DNA of 8,084 nt from Solirubrobacteraceae bacterium (GCA_016462245.1 JAEMTR010000014.1:5404-13487), one strand, 5' to 3'. Positions 1 to 6,842 are shown, numbered from the stretch's first letter. A program made the numbers and translations. The notes: a model not told the origin generated them from the sequence alone.

Positions 1-573
1 CTGCTGCGCCGCCCGATTGTCTGCGACCTTGGGCTGGCAGCCGAGGATCTGCCAAAGATGGTCGGCGAGGCGCCAGGCACGCGAGTGATCACGCTCTACG
101 GAATGATTCCCGGGATGGAAGCGTTCGCGGCGATCGCGGCGGCACTGGCGCTGCTGCGCTCCGGCGACATGCTGGCCGTCAGTGCCAATCTGCTGCCTGC
201 GGGCGACGATGCGCTAGAGCGGATAGTGGCGCAGTACGACAACGAGCCAACACTCGAATGGCTCTGGGCGCTCTGCGAGGACGCCGGAATCGAACGGGGC
301 CAAGCCGTCGTCACAGTCGGCGCGCTCGAGGACGCCGGTGCAGGCGCGCAGGCGGCGGTGGGCGCTTGGCTTGAACCAGCGGTTGATCTTCAGTTGGAAC
401 TCGAAGCTGGAGCCGTCAGCTTGCCAGCCGGCCAGCCAGTTCGCCTGCTGCGCTCGGCCCGCCACACGCCAGCGGGGCTTGAGGCGATCATCAGCGCCGC
501 TGGGCTCGAACTGCTGGCGCTGGAGGTTTCGCCAAGCGGCGAAGAGGGCGTCGCGCTGGCGCTCTGCCCTTAA
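1..573 (+). CDS. EgtD-like (histidine-specific type) SAM-dependent methyltransferase, 5'-truncated
   Basis: The frame is open from base 1 with no start inside the window that fits a whole protein (the first ATG is at 58), so the N-terminal half, including the SAM-binding glycine motif, lies outside. The visible 190 residues follow the layout of the C-terminal half of PF10017 methyltransferases (EgtD, which trimethylates histidine in ergothioneine synthesis): a strand-turn RVITLYGMIPG where the family has an LxFxGSxIGN-like motif, then a helix, LRSGDMLAVSANLL (family: L.PGD.LL.G.DL), AQYDN (family: AYDD), a Leu/Glu-rich beta segment, and RHTPAGLEAIISAAGLELL (family: KYTPEGF..L...AGF). The key IGN asparagine is not obvious, so substrate and even activity are uncertain. 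The TAA stop overlaps the convergent gene's stop by 4 nt. Another class I methyltransferase is the main alternative. The family resemblance is recalled from memory, not searched. Confidence 0.55.
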   Translation: MLRRPIVCDLGLAAEDLPKMVGEAPGTRVITLYGMIPGMEAFAAIAAALALLRSGDMLAVSANLLPAGDDALERIVAQYDNEPTLEWLWALCEDAGIERGQAVVTVGALEDAGAGAQAAVGAWLEPAVDLQLELEAGAVSLPAGQPVRLLRSARHTPAGLEAIISAAGLELLALEVSPSGEEGVALALCP

Positions 574-1466
574 GCGCCGTTGATTGCGCCGATCGTGCGC
601 AGCACGGCGCGCACGCGTGGCACTTCATGGGTACGGAAGAGGCTCGTCTGCCCGAGCGAAGCGAGCACAGCGAAGAAGCCTTCGGCGCTGCGTACCTCGT
701 CCTCGAAGTAATCGAAGGCGTGAGGCAGCGCGTGGCAGACAGGTAGCCCGAGCACGCGCAGGCGGAAAGTGTTGATGAAGATCCCTGCTTGGTGGCGCAC
801 GCGCTCGTCGCCGTCCTCAAGGTTTGAGTAGTAGAAGCCGAGCCCCGGATCAACGAATAGCCGCTCCACGCCGGCGGCGCGCGCGGCAGCAATTCGCGGC
901 TCAAAGTGAGCGATCAGCTCCGGCAGCGGGTCGCCTTCCAAAGTGACGGCACCGACCTCGCGCACGTTGTCGCCCTGCACGAAGCAGAGCACTATTGCCG
1001 CGTCGTACTGAGCTGCGAGCGCGAATACCTCTTCGTGGTGGGCGGTGCCGGTCAGGTTCAGCAGGTTGGCGCCGGCCTTCAGGCAGGCCTCAACTACGGC
1101 CGGTTCGTAGGTTTCGACCGAGACGAGGATGTCGTCGGCGCGCAGCGCCTTAATCACCGGCACGAGCTGCTCAATCTGCGAGTCGGCGCCAACGCGCTCA
1201 GCATCGAGGATCGTCGACTCTGCGCCGATGTCAATCAGGTCGGCTCCCTGCGCTGCCAGCACGCGGCCGCGCGCGATCGCCGATTCGATCGACGGCGCAA
1301 CGCTCTCGCGGTACCACGAGTCGCGCGACATGTTGACGACGCCCATGATCGCCGGCGCCGCGTCAAAGTCGAACTCCCTGCCGCCGATGTCGAAGCTGGC
1401 GACCGGCGTGGCAATCTCTTCGGCGTGGTCACCTGCGAGCTTCGCGAGGTCTGCGAGCGTCAGCAC
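570..1466 (-). CDS. Dihydropteroate synthase-like (pterin-binding fold) protein, divergent
   Basis: 298 residues from a GTG start; an in-frame TGA a few codons upstream leaves no better start. After about 38 extra N-terminal residues the order of DHPS motifs is clear: IMGVVNMSRDS (N45; family IMGILNVTPDS), ADLIDIGAEST (D79), a loop ILDAERV where the enzyme has RPGAEPV, VSVETYEPAVVEA (E118 for the usual Asp), GANLLNLTG (N137), LFVDPGLGF (D206), and a final RTH (R278, H280). The SRK motif that carries the catalytic lysine is replaced by about LPHAF (247-251). Authentic DHPS joins 7,8-dihydropterin pyrophosphate to p-aminobenzoate in folate synthesis. With the lysine and the RPG loop missing, this is more likely a paralogue with another pterin-related or unrelated role. 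It is last in a minus-strand cluster, 7 nt after the lipoprotein gene, with no strong ribosome-binding site. It is probably cytoplasmic: no signal peptide or membrane segment is visible. Confidence 0.8.
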   Translation of the reverse strand: MLTLADLAKLAGDHAEEIATPVASFDIGGREFDFDAAPAIMGVVNMSRDSWYRESVAPSIESAIARGRVLAAQGADLIDIGAESTILDAERVGADSQIEQLVPVIKALRADDILVSVETYEPAVVEACLKAGANLLNLTGTAHHEEVFALAAQYDAAIVLCFVQGDNVREVGAVTLEGDPLPELIAHFEPRIAAARAAGVERLFVDPGLGFYYSNLEDGDERVRHQAGIFINTFRLRVLGLPVCHALPHAFDYFEDEVRSAEGFFAVLASLGQTSLFRTHEVPRVRAVLRTIGAINGA

Positions 1467-1473
1467 CGGGCGG

Positions 1474-1932
1474 CTACTTAGGCTTGTTCAGGTTGGCGTG
1501 GCTGAGTAGGTACCACTCGTCGTCAACCTCGATGAACGAGCTCAGGTAGGGCGCCGGCGTGCCCGGGAACCTCGTGCCGTCAACTACAAGGTCGGTCGTC
1601 GCGACGAAAGCGACCGACATCGAATCCTCGTACTCGCGAGCTTTGACTTGCTCGATCTTGTAGCTGCTCAGCTCCGGTAGCCCGTCAATGAACTCGCTCT
1701 TCGTCAGCGGCGCGCCGGTTGCGCGCTGAAGTTGCCAGTTTGGGGTTAGAAACTTCTCAAGGTCGGCCTTGTTCTTTGTCTTGACGTCCTCGAATAGGCG
1801 CGTGACTAGCTCTGTCCCTTCGCTGTTGGACTCGGTCGCGCTGGCGGACGAGTCGTAGCTGGAGCTTCCGCACCCGGCGATCGCGGCTGCTGCGATTAGC
1901 ACGGCTGCGATTGAAACTGCGCGAGTCTTCAT
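1474..1932 (-). CDS. Small secreted lipoprotein with NTF2/SnoaL-like domain
   Basis: 152 residues from ATG. The N-terminus is a classic lipoprotein signal: MKTR, a hydrophobic Ala/Ile stretch (about 5-18), and lipobox IAGC with C21 as the lipidated residue. A Ser-rich linker (22-38) follows. The remainder, starting ELVTRLFEDVKTKNKADLEKFL and ending with a YLSSFIEVDDEWYLLSH-type strand pair, looks like the cone-shaped NTF2/SnoaL/DUF4440 fold, in which an early helix is followed by a curved sheet. Such lipoproteins are usually ligand-binding or of unknown role. I see no catalytic residues that would set a reaction. It starts 19 nt after the mutarotase stop and ends 7 nt before the DHPS-like GTG, so it is probably the middle gene of one transcript. 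The signal peptide is near certain; the fold is an inference from pattern only. Confidence 0.75.
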   Translation of the reverse strand: MKTRAVSIAAVLIAAAAIAGCGSSSYDSSASATESNSEGTELVTRLFEDVKTKNKADLEKFLTPNWQLQRATGAPLTKSEFIDGLPELSSYKIEQVKAREYEDSMSVAFVATTDLVVDGTRFPGTPAPYLSSFIEVDDEWYLLSHANLNKPK

Positions 1933-1951
1933 CGGCCGAGCATAGCTGCCG

Positions 1952-2899
1952 CTAGCCGCGGGCGGTGAGCTTGAAGATCGCCCTGAACTGCTCGCCCGGA
2001 GCGACGCTGCTGAGGCGGTCGCCGCTGATCAGCGCGTTCGTTGGCGCCGTCATCGGTTCGAAGCAGATGAATGGCTGCTCTGGCGGGGCGTAGACCTGAG
2101 TGAAGCGGTAGCCGCCTTCGAACTCGAGCTCAATCTCGCGCCCTGGGCCGCTGAGCGTGAAGCGCGGCGGCTGGCTCAGCTCGTCGAAGAGATCGTCGAA
2201 GGCGCGATCGCCGAGTGGCGCCCGGGCGCCGTCGGCCGGTTCATGCTCGCCGCTCGGAATCCCGCTCGGCTCAAGCAGCGCGTGGCGCGTAACCGGCAGT
2301 TCAATTTCGACGCCCTCGCGAGAGCCGCCCGGCAGCGCGAGGTAGGGGTGGAAGCCGAAGGCGATTGGGACGTTGCTGTCGCCGGTTGGGATAACTGTCG
2401 TCGCGACGGTGAGTGAGTTGTCGTCAAGCCGCACCTCGAGCTCCAACATGTGGCGGAATGGGAAGGCGCGCGCCAGCTCGTCGTGGGCTGAGAAGTCGAG
2501 CCGCGCCTGCAGCAGCGCCGCGCCATCGGACTCGCCGGCCTCAACTACCTCCCAGTAGGGCGAGGCGCCGAGCAGCCCGTGCATCGGTAGCCCGGCGGAG
2601 TCGAAGTGGAGCGGCGATTCGTCAGCGCTTAGCGTCACGTCGACGCCTTCAAACGAGTAGCTCATCGCCGCCAGCCGGTTGGCCCACGGGTAGAGCAGTG
2701 GAATGCCGAAGGTCGAGCCCTTCGTCGCGTAAGCCTCGAGGCCACCGCGCTGGCCGAGCAGCTCCTCGCCGCGATGGCGCAACGAGCAGCAGACCATTCC
2801 AACGCCTGGCGCGTAGACCGCTTCCAGCTCGCCGCTGGATGAGGTCAGCGTCAGTGTTGCGTGGCCGTCTGTGGTGCTTTCTGTGACTTCCGCGCTCAC
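1952..2899 (-). CDS. Aldose 1-epimerase (galactose mutarotase-like) family protein
   Basis: 315 residues, typical for the family. Mutarotases interconvert alpha and beta anomers of free sugars (or of hexose-6-phosphates in the YeaD branch) on a beta-sandwich. Visible signatures: FGIPLLYPWANRL (64-76, family PWANRI), LPMHGLLG with H107, AFGFHPYLALP with H184 (the usual general-acid His), FDDLFDEL with D236, and FICFEPMTAPTNAL with E281 (the usual general-base Glu). All four expected active-site positions therefore seem present. There is no signal peptide, so it acts in the cytoplasm. The GTG at 2899 is preferred because a second, degenerate copy of this gene end (6784-6842) preserves the same GTGAGC start. 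It is first in the minus-strand cluster and divergent from the MBOAT gene. The natural sugar cannot be told; no sugar-catabolic genes adjoin it. Confidence 0.88.
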   Translation of the reverse strand: MSAEVTESTTDGHATLTLTSSSGELEAVYAPGVGMVCCSLRHRGEELLGQRGGLEAYATKGSTFGIPLLYPWANRLAAMSYSFEGVDVTLSADESPLHFDSAGLPMHGLLGASPYWEVVEAGESDGAALLQARLDFSAHDELARAFPFRHMLELEVRLDDNSLTVATTVIPTGDSNVPIAFGFHPYLALPGGSREGVEIELPVTRHALLEPSGIPSGEHEPADGARAPLGDRAFDDLFDELSQPPRFTLSGPGREIELEFEGGYRFTQVYAPPEQPFICFEPMTAPTNALISGDRLSSVAPGEQFRAIFKLTARG

Positions 2900-3013
2900 G
2901 GCACCAACTCTATGCGCTGTAGCCCTGCCGCTGCCGAGCCGAGCTTTACGCTTCTAGTTCTCAGCCGCGGCGATACCGCAGTTGAATCAGCAGGCTCAAA
3001 CCACAGGACCGCT
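2900..3013. promoter_or_regulatory. Divergent intergenic region between the mutarotase and MBOAT genes
   Basis: These 114 bases must hold the promoters of both the minus-strand mutarotase cluster and the plus-strand MBOAT-SGNH pair, if the starts chosen here are right. No textbook promoter stands out. On the minus strand a weak candidate is TTGAGC (complement of 2993-2998) followed about 18 nt later by TATCGC; this is a poor match and only tentative. On the plus strand ACAGGAC (3004-3010), with AGGA 5 nt before GTG 3014, is a plausible ribosome-binding site for the MBOAT gene. Minus-strand reading frames through this stretch end at the mutarotase's own GTGA and look like noise. Confidence 0.45.
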
Positions 3014-4423
3014 GTGCTCTTCCCAACAGTCACCTTCGCCATCTTCTTCCTGATCGTCCTGCCGCTGAACTGGCTGACGATGCACAACCCGCGTAACTGG
3101 CGGATCATGATGCTGGTCGCCAGCTACCTGTTCTACGCCTGGTGGGACCCATGGTTTGTAGTGCTGCTGGCCGGTTCGACGCTCTTCAACCAGTTGATCG
3201 CGGTGAGGATCTTCAAGGCCGAGGCGCCGCGTGCGCGCAAGGCGCTGCTCTGGGTCGGGATCGCCGGCAACCTCGCGTTCCTCGGCTGGTTCAAGTACTG
3301 GAATTTCTTCGCAGGCTCGGCCCAGGATGCCGCTGGCACGCTCGGGATTCAGCTCGATCCGGGCTTCGTTGCCGTCGTGCTGCCGATCGGCATCTCGTTC
3401 TACACCTTCATGGCGCTCAGCTACATCATCGACACTTGGCGCGGTACCTACGAGCCGGTTTCGCTCTCGCGCTTCGCCGTCTTCCTTTCCTTCTTCCCGC
3501 ATCTCGTCGCCGGGCCGATCGTTCGCCCGGCCGAGCTGATTCCGCAGTTCGACAATCCGCCCGATCCGCGCGAAGTTGACGCTACGCGCGGCTTTGCGCT
3601 GATCCTTGGCGGACTCTTTCTGAAGGTTGTGCTGGCATCAACCTGCGCCAAGATCGTTGACCCGGTCTTCGGCTCGCCGAAGCTGCACAGTGCGCCCGAG
3701 GTGTTGCTCGCGATCTACGCCTACGCGGTCCAGATCTTCGCCGACTTTGCCGGCTACAGCACGATTGCGATCGGCGTCGCGCTGCTGCTCGGCTTCCGCT
3801 TCCCCGACAACTTCAACAGCCCTTACCGTGCCACCTCGGTTCAGGACTTCTGGCGCCGCTGGCACATGACGCTCTCGCGCTGGCTGCGCGATTACCTCTA
3901 TATCCCACTCGGAGGCAACCGAGGCAGTCGGTTCGAGACTGAGCGCAACTTGATGCTGACGATGGTTATCGGCGGCCTTTGGCACGGCGCCAACTGGACT
4001 TTCCTTTTCTGGGGCGCGCTGCACGGCAGCGCGCTGATCATCGAGCGGCTGGCGCGCGGGCGCCGCACCGCCGCCGGGAAGCCGCCGATGCGCAAATGGC
4101 TGGCATGGCTGATCACCTTTAACTTCGTCTGCTTCGCTTGGATCTTCTTCCGCGCTGAAACTTTCGGTCAGGCGCTCGGCGTTATCGAGCGGCTCTTCAC
4201 CGGCTGGGGGCAGGGTTCTCCGGCGATCTCGCTCGGCGTTCTCGCCGCCGTCGCGACCGGGATCGCGATTCAGTTCCTGCCGGTCAACTTCTGGGACGAT
4301 TTCCAAGCCCGCGTCAGCCGCTTCCCCTATTACGCGCAGGGCGCCGCAGCCGGCTTCGTGCTGATGGTGATCAATGTCCTCGGCCCGGCGGGCGTCGCCC
4401 CGTTCATCTACTTCCAGTTCTAA
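3014..4423 (+). CDS. MBOAT-family membrane O-acyltransferase (AlgI type)
   Basis: 469 residues from GTG 3014. The frame is open back to an ATG at 2861, but that would overlap the mutarotase. The GTG follows AGGA by 5 nt and gives VLFPTVTFAIFFLIVLPLNW, the usual start of AlgI-type proteins. MBOAT proteins are polytopic; AlgI-type members pass acyl groups, usually acetyl, across the membrane to a partner that loads a glycan. Motifs seen: SYLFYAWWDPWF (38-49), LPIGISFYTFMALSYIID (123-140), FFPHLVAGPIVRP (160-172), DFWRRWHMTLSRWLRDYLYIPLGG (278-301, H284), and GLWHGANWTFLFWGALHG (321-338), whose H324 is the expected catalytic histidine. Ten or more hydrophobic segments are visible. The stop forms TAATG with the next gene's start, so translation is probably coupled. 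The acceptor is not shown by the sequence; peptidoglycan, teichoic-acid-like polymer, exopolysaccharide or a lipid are all possible. Confidence 0.92.
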   Translation: MLFPTVTFAIFFLIVLPLNWLTMHNPRNWRIMMLVASYLFYAWWDPWFVVLLAGSTLFNQLIAVRIFKAEAPRARKALLWVGIAGNLAFLGWFKYWNFFAGSAQDAAGTLGIQLDPGFVAVVLPIGISFYTFMALSYIIDTWRGTYEPVSLSRFAVFLSFFPHLVAGPIVRPAELIPQFDNPPDPREVDATRGFALILGGLFLKVVLASTCAKIVDPVFGSPKLHSAPEVLLAIYAYAVQIFADFAGYSTIAIGVALLLGFRFPDNFNSPYRATSVQDFWRRWHMTLSRWLRDYLYIPLGGNRGSRFETERNLMLTMVIGGLWHGANWTFLFWGALHGSALIIERLARGRRTAAGKPPMRKWLAWLITFNFVCFAWIFFRAETFGQALGVIERLFTGWGQGSPAISLGVLAAVATGIAIQFLPVNFWDDFQARVSRFPYYAQGAAAGFVLMVINVLGPAGVAPFIYFQF

Positions 4424-5466
4424 TGGACGAACACGGCCTTCCAGAACAGGACCCGCAGCGGCGCACGATGCCTGCTGGCCATGTGCTCGTGGCGCTCTTC
4501 ACCGGCCTCGTCGTCGCGGCGCTGCTGAACGCGCAGGGGATGCACAAGCAGGCCTTGGCACAGGGGCCGGGAATCGGCCGCGACATCGCGGGAACCTTGA
4601 CCGCCGGGCTCGCCGGGGTTAGCGGCATCTTCCAGATCGATCAGCCGCGCGCGCTGCTGAAGGCCGCGCTCGGGCGCAGCGGCGACGACAAGCTGGTCGG
4701 TGAGCTGGCGATCACAGCGAAAGGCCCTAAGGCTTCGGCCGCGCCAACCAAGCCGGTCTACTCGGCCGCCAAGCCGATGGGGCTTTACCTGACCGGCGAT
4801 TCCCTGATCACCGACCCCGCCCCGGTGCTGCTCGACAAGATCTCAACCAATCCGGCGATCAAGGCGCTCGGCGTGACCGACGCCCACGCCGCCACCGGTC
4901 TCGTTCAGCCGGAGATCTTCAACTGGTTCGATTATCTACCGCAGCAGATCAAGGCGCTAAAGCCGAACATGACGGTCGCGACCTTCGGCGCCAACGACGG
5001 GCTCGGCTTCACCGGCGTCGCCGGCGCCGAGGAGTTCGGAACTCCGGCCTGGCTGGCCGAGTACGCCCGGCGCGTTGCAGGCGTGATGGATTCGATCACC
5101 GCGAAGGGCGGCCAGCTCGTGATGCTCGGCCTGCCGATTCCGCGCGACCCGGCGCTCGCCGCTCGCTGGGCGAAGATGAACGCGATTCAGAAGAGCGAGG
5201 CTGAGAAGCGGAAGGGGTTAGTCGCTTACGTTGATCTCTTCGACAAATTGAAGGACGGGAAGGGCAACTACGCCGACTTCCTCCCCGACGCCTCCGGCCA
5301 GCTCCAGCGCGCCCGCAGCTCCGACGGAATTCACTATGAGCCAGAGGGCGCGCTGATTGTTAGCGCCGCGATCATCGACGCGATCAACGAGCTTGCAACG
5401 GTGCCGGGGCTTGGCGCTCAGCCGGTTGTTCCGGCGGCCGCAGCCACGACAACGGGTTCTCAATAG
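4423..5466 (+). CDS. Membrane-anchored SGNH/GDSL hydrolase-type acyltransferase (DUF459-like)
   Basis: 347 residues from the ATG that overlaps the MBOAT stop (TAATG). A start at M16 (4468) is possible, but the overlap and lack of another ribosome-binding site favour 4423. One hydrophobic segment (about 19-36) serves as an N-terminal anchor, followed by a Lys/Ala/Pro-rich linker (about 95-117), which places the catalytic domain outside the membrane. SGNH blocks are complete: LTGDSLI with S127, ATGL with G159, ATFGANDG with N191, and SSDGIHYEPEG with D301 and H304. SGNH partners of MBOAT proteins (as in AlgI/AlgJ/AlgX and PatA/PatB) finish acyl transfer to, or removal from, a glycan. The tight pairing suggests the same here. 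It may instead be an esterase. The C-terminal Ala/Thr-rich tail (about 332-347) looks disordered. Confidence 0.9.
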   Translation: MDEHGLPEQDPQRRTMPAGHVLVALFTGLVVAALLNAQGMHKQALAQGPGIGRDIAGTLTAGLAGVSGIFQIDQPRALLKAALGRSGDDKLVGELAITAKGPKASAAPTKPVYSAAKPMGLYLTGDSLITDPAPVLLDKISTNPAIKALGVTDAHAATGLVQPEIFNWFDYLPQQIKALKPNMTVATFGANDGLGFTGVAGAEEFGTPAWLAEYARRVAGVMDSITAKGGQLVMLGLPIPRDPALAARWAKMNAIQKSEAEKRKGLVAYVDLFDKLKDGKGNYADFLPDASGQLQRARSSDGIHYEPEGALIVSAAIIDAINELATVPGLGAQPVVPAAAATTTGSQ

Positions 5467-5478
5467 AGGCCAGCGTGC

Positions 5479-6600
5479 TCAGCCGCTAGCCGCGGCAGCC
5501 CCATCCTCGGCCGCCCACTGACTGCGCAGCTCCTTCAGCACTACCCAGAAGAAGGCGACGATTGGCACGGCGATGATCGCGCCAACGATGCCCATCAGGG
5601 CGGCGCCTGCAGTTACTGCCGCCAGCGTCACGATTGGGTTCAGCGCGACGGTCTTGCGGTAGGTCATCGGCGCTATCCAGATCGACTCAGCACCGTGAAC
5701 GACGAGTAGAACGGCAAGCATGATCAGCGCCGAGTCAACCCCGCCGCCGGCCAGCGCGATCAAGAAGACGATCAGCCCCGAGATGAAGGCGCCAAGGATT
5801 GGTATGAAGCCGCAGAAGAAGGTGATTGCGATCAGCGTTCCGGCGATCGGCAGCCCGAGCGCGATCGCGCCGATCCCGATGAAGAACGAGACGAAGATTG
5901 AGATCAGCAATGTTCCGCGCACATAACCACTCAAGGTTGTCCAGCCGGCAGTAATCGATCGTCCAACGGCGACGCGGCGGCTTGGCGCTGCCTGCTGCAC
6001 GACCCAGTCGCGCAGCCCTGCTGCCCCGGCCAGCAGATAGATCAAGAATGCCAGCGAGATAAGCGCCCCGGCAAAGACCGAAACGACCACAGGAACCTCG
6101 TGCGACGCTTTTGAGAGCAGACCCGAGCCAGCAGTCTTGAGCCCTGGCCCGAGCTTTGAGACGACGCCCTCAACAGCGCTCCGGTCGCTGCCCAGCGGGC
6201 CGCTTCCGGGGTGGCTCCAGCTCGAGACTTCAGCGGCGCCGCTGCTGATTAGGCGGCCGATCTGCCCGGCTTGACCAACGATCGATCCGACGATCAGCGT
6301 CGCCGCTAGCGCCAGCAGGCCGAGGAAGATGACGATCGAGATCAGCACCGCCAAAGCCCGCGGCAGCCCGAGCGCCGTGAGTTTGTCGGTAAGTGGCAGC
6401 AGCAGCGTTGCGAAGACCATCGCGAAGAAAAGTGGCACCGTGACGACGCGGATATGCCAGAGCGCGAAGATCACCACCGCCGCGAGTGCGAGGACTACAA
6501 GAATGCGCCACGAGAACCCAGCCGCCAGCTCCAGCCTGGGCGGAATCGCCGGCCGCGTCGGCCTTGAAGCTGGCGCACTTGATTCCTCCACAGAAGTCAA
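5479..6600 (-). CDS. AI-2E family transporter (PerM/TqsA-like integral membrane protein)
   Basis: 373 residues. Family features: two early membrane segments (about 33-48 and 52-70) separated by IRVVTVPLF, a paired hairpin (82-107), a soluble Gly/Ser-rich stretch (110-165), GYVRGTLLISIFV (225-237), FIPILGAFISGLIVFLIAL (265-283), APMTYRKTVALNPIVTL (310-326) and GIVGAIIAVPIVA (337-349). These match PF01594, whose members include the autoinducer-2 exporter TqsA and putative ion antiporters; the substrate is unknown here. The first possible codon is TTG at 6600, since an in-frame TAG sits two codons earlier; GTG at 6591 (codon 4) is the alternative. Neither has a Shine-Dalgarno sequence, so a leaderless start is possible. 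The gene converges on the SGNH gene with 12 nt between stops and shows no functional link to it. Confidence 0.9.
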   Translation of the reverse strand: MTSVEESSAPASRPTRPAIPPRLELAAGFSWRILVVLALAAVVIFALWHIRVVTVPLFFAMVFATLLLPLTDKLTALGLPRALAVLISIVIFLGLLALAATLIVGSIVGQAGQIGRLISSGAAEVSSWSHPGSGPLGSDRSAVEGVVSKLGPGLKTAGSGLLSKASHEVPVVVSVFAGALISLAFLIYLLAGAAGLRDWVVQQAAPSRRVAVGRSITAGWTTLSGYVRGTLLISIFVSFFIGIGAIALGLPIAGTLIAITFFCGFIPILGAFISGLIVFLIALAGGGVDSALIMLAVLLVVHGAESIWIAPMTYRKTVALNPIVTLAAVTAGAALMGIVGAIIAVPIVAFFWVVLKELRSQWAAEDGAAAASG

Positions 6601-6837
6601 ACACTAATGCCGCACGGGGCACAAAGCAATCGCTCGCAACCGGTTGTAGTTTTTATCAAAGGCGACGAATAGCAGGGCGCTTCACTCTTCACGCCAGCTG
6701 TTTACAAACTTCGCCAGATTGCGTTTGATGAGGCTTAAGTGGCTAGCCGACTCCGCGGGCTGCACGGCGTTTCGCGTTGGTAGGAGGTCAGCGTCAGCGT
6801 TGCATGGCCCTAAGTGCTGCTTCCCTGACTGCCGAGC
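6601..6837. other. Gene-free stretch between the MFS and AI-2E genes
   Basis: These 237 bases carry no convincing gene on either strand. They must hold the 3' end of the MFS transcript and, unless there is read-through, the promoter of the AI-2E gene. The part at about 6610-6735 is AT-richer than its surroundings and includes the palindrome CAACCGGTTG (6637-6646) and the short inverted repeat GTTTACAAAC (6700-6709), either of which could be an operator, with no further support. No clear -35/-10 pair and no hairpin-plus-T-tract terminator is seen. Most of a degenerate copy of the mutarotase 5' end lies at the right side (6784-6842). Confidence 0.5.
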
Positions 6838-6842
6838 TCACG
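6784..6842 (-). pseudogene. Degenerate copy of the mutarotase 5' end (gene relic)
   Basis: Compared by eye, 6784-6842 matches 2841-2900, the first 60 bases of the mutarotase gene, at about 49 of 60 positions with one single-base gap. The 26 bases 6784-6809 differ from 2841-2866 at only two sites. Both copies keep the GTGAGC start on the minus strand. In this copy the frame from GTG (6841-6839) meets a TGA after 15 codons. The missing base is near 6825, and allowing for frameshift the minus strand again reads HATLTLTS as in the intact protein. Weak similarity may continue a short way on both sides (about 6771-6877). No later mutarotase motif is seen, so only the gene start survives. The relic's GTGA also supplies the TGA that ends the MFS frame. 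Confidence 0.65.

Noticed and set aside
906..1481. 191-codon plus-strand open frame
   Set aside because: It lies antisense to the DHPS-like gene, whose motifs are clear. The protein it would encode is Arg/His/Val-rich with no recognisable family, as expected of a shadow frame in GC-rich DNA.
1948..1961. 14-bp exact repeat GCCGCTAGCCGCGG, also at 5482-5495, both at the 3' ends of minus-strand genes
   Set aside because: A 14-mer occurring twice in 8 kb of GC-rich sequence is near chance. The hairpin it can form has only 4-5 pairs and no T tract.
2861..3013. N-terminal extension of the MBOAT protein starting at ATG 2861
   Set aside because: It would overlap the mutarotase gene by 39 nt and add 51 residues without membrane character. 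GTG 3014 has an AGGA 5 nt upstream and gives the usual family N-terminus.
3638..4306. 222-codon minus-strand open frame
   Set aside because: It is antisense to the MBOAT gene, with Arg/Glu/Pro-rich composition and no domain; the opposite strand has strong motifs.
5467..5500. Possible bidirectional terminator between the SGNH and AI-2E genes
   Set aside because: Only a 5-bp stem (5482-5486 with 5492-5496) is seen, inside the AI-2E coding end, with no T tract.
6230..6622. 130-codon minus-strand frame overlapping the AI-2E start
   Set aside because: It begins with an ATG, unlike the AI-2E frame, but its translation is Arg/Gly/Ala-rich without domain features. The AI-2E frame has membrane segments throughout.
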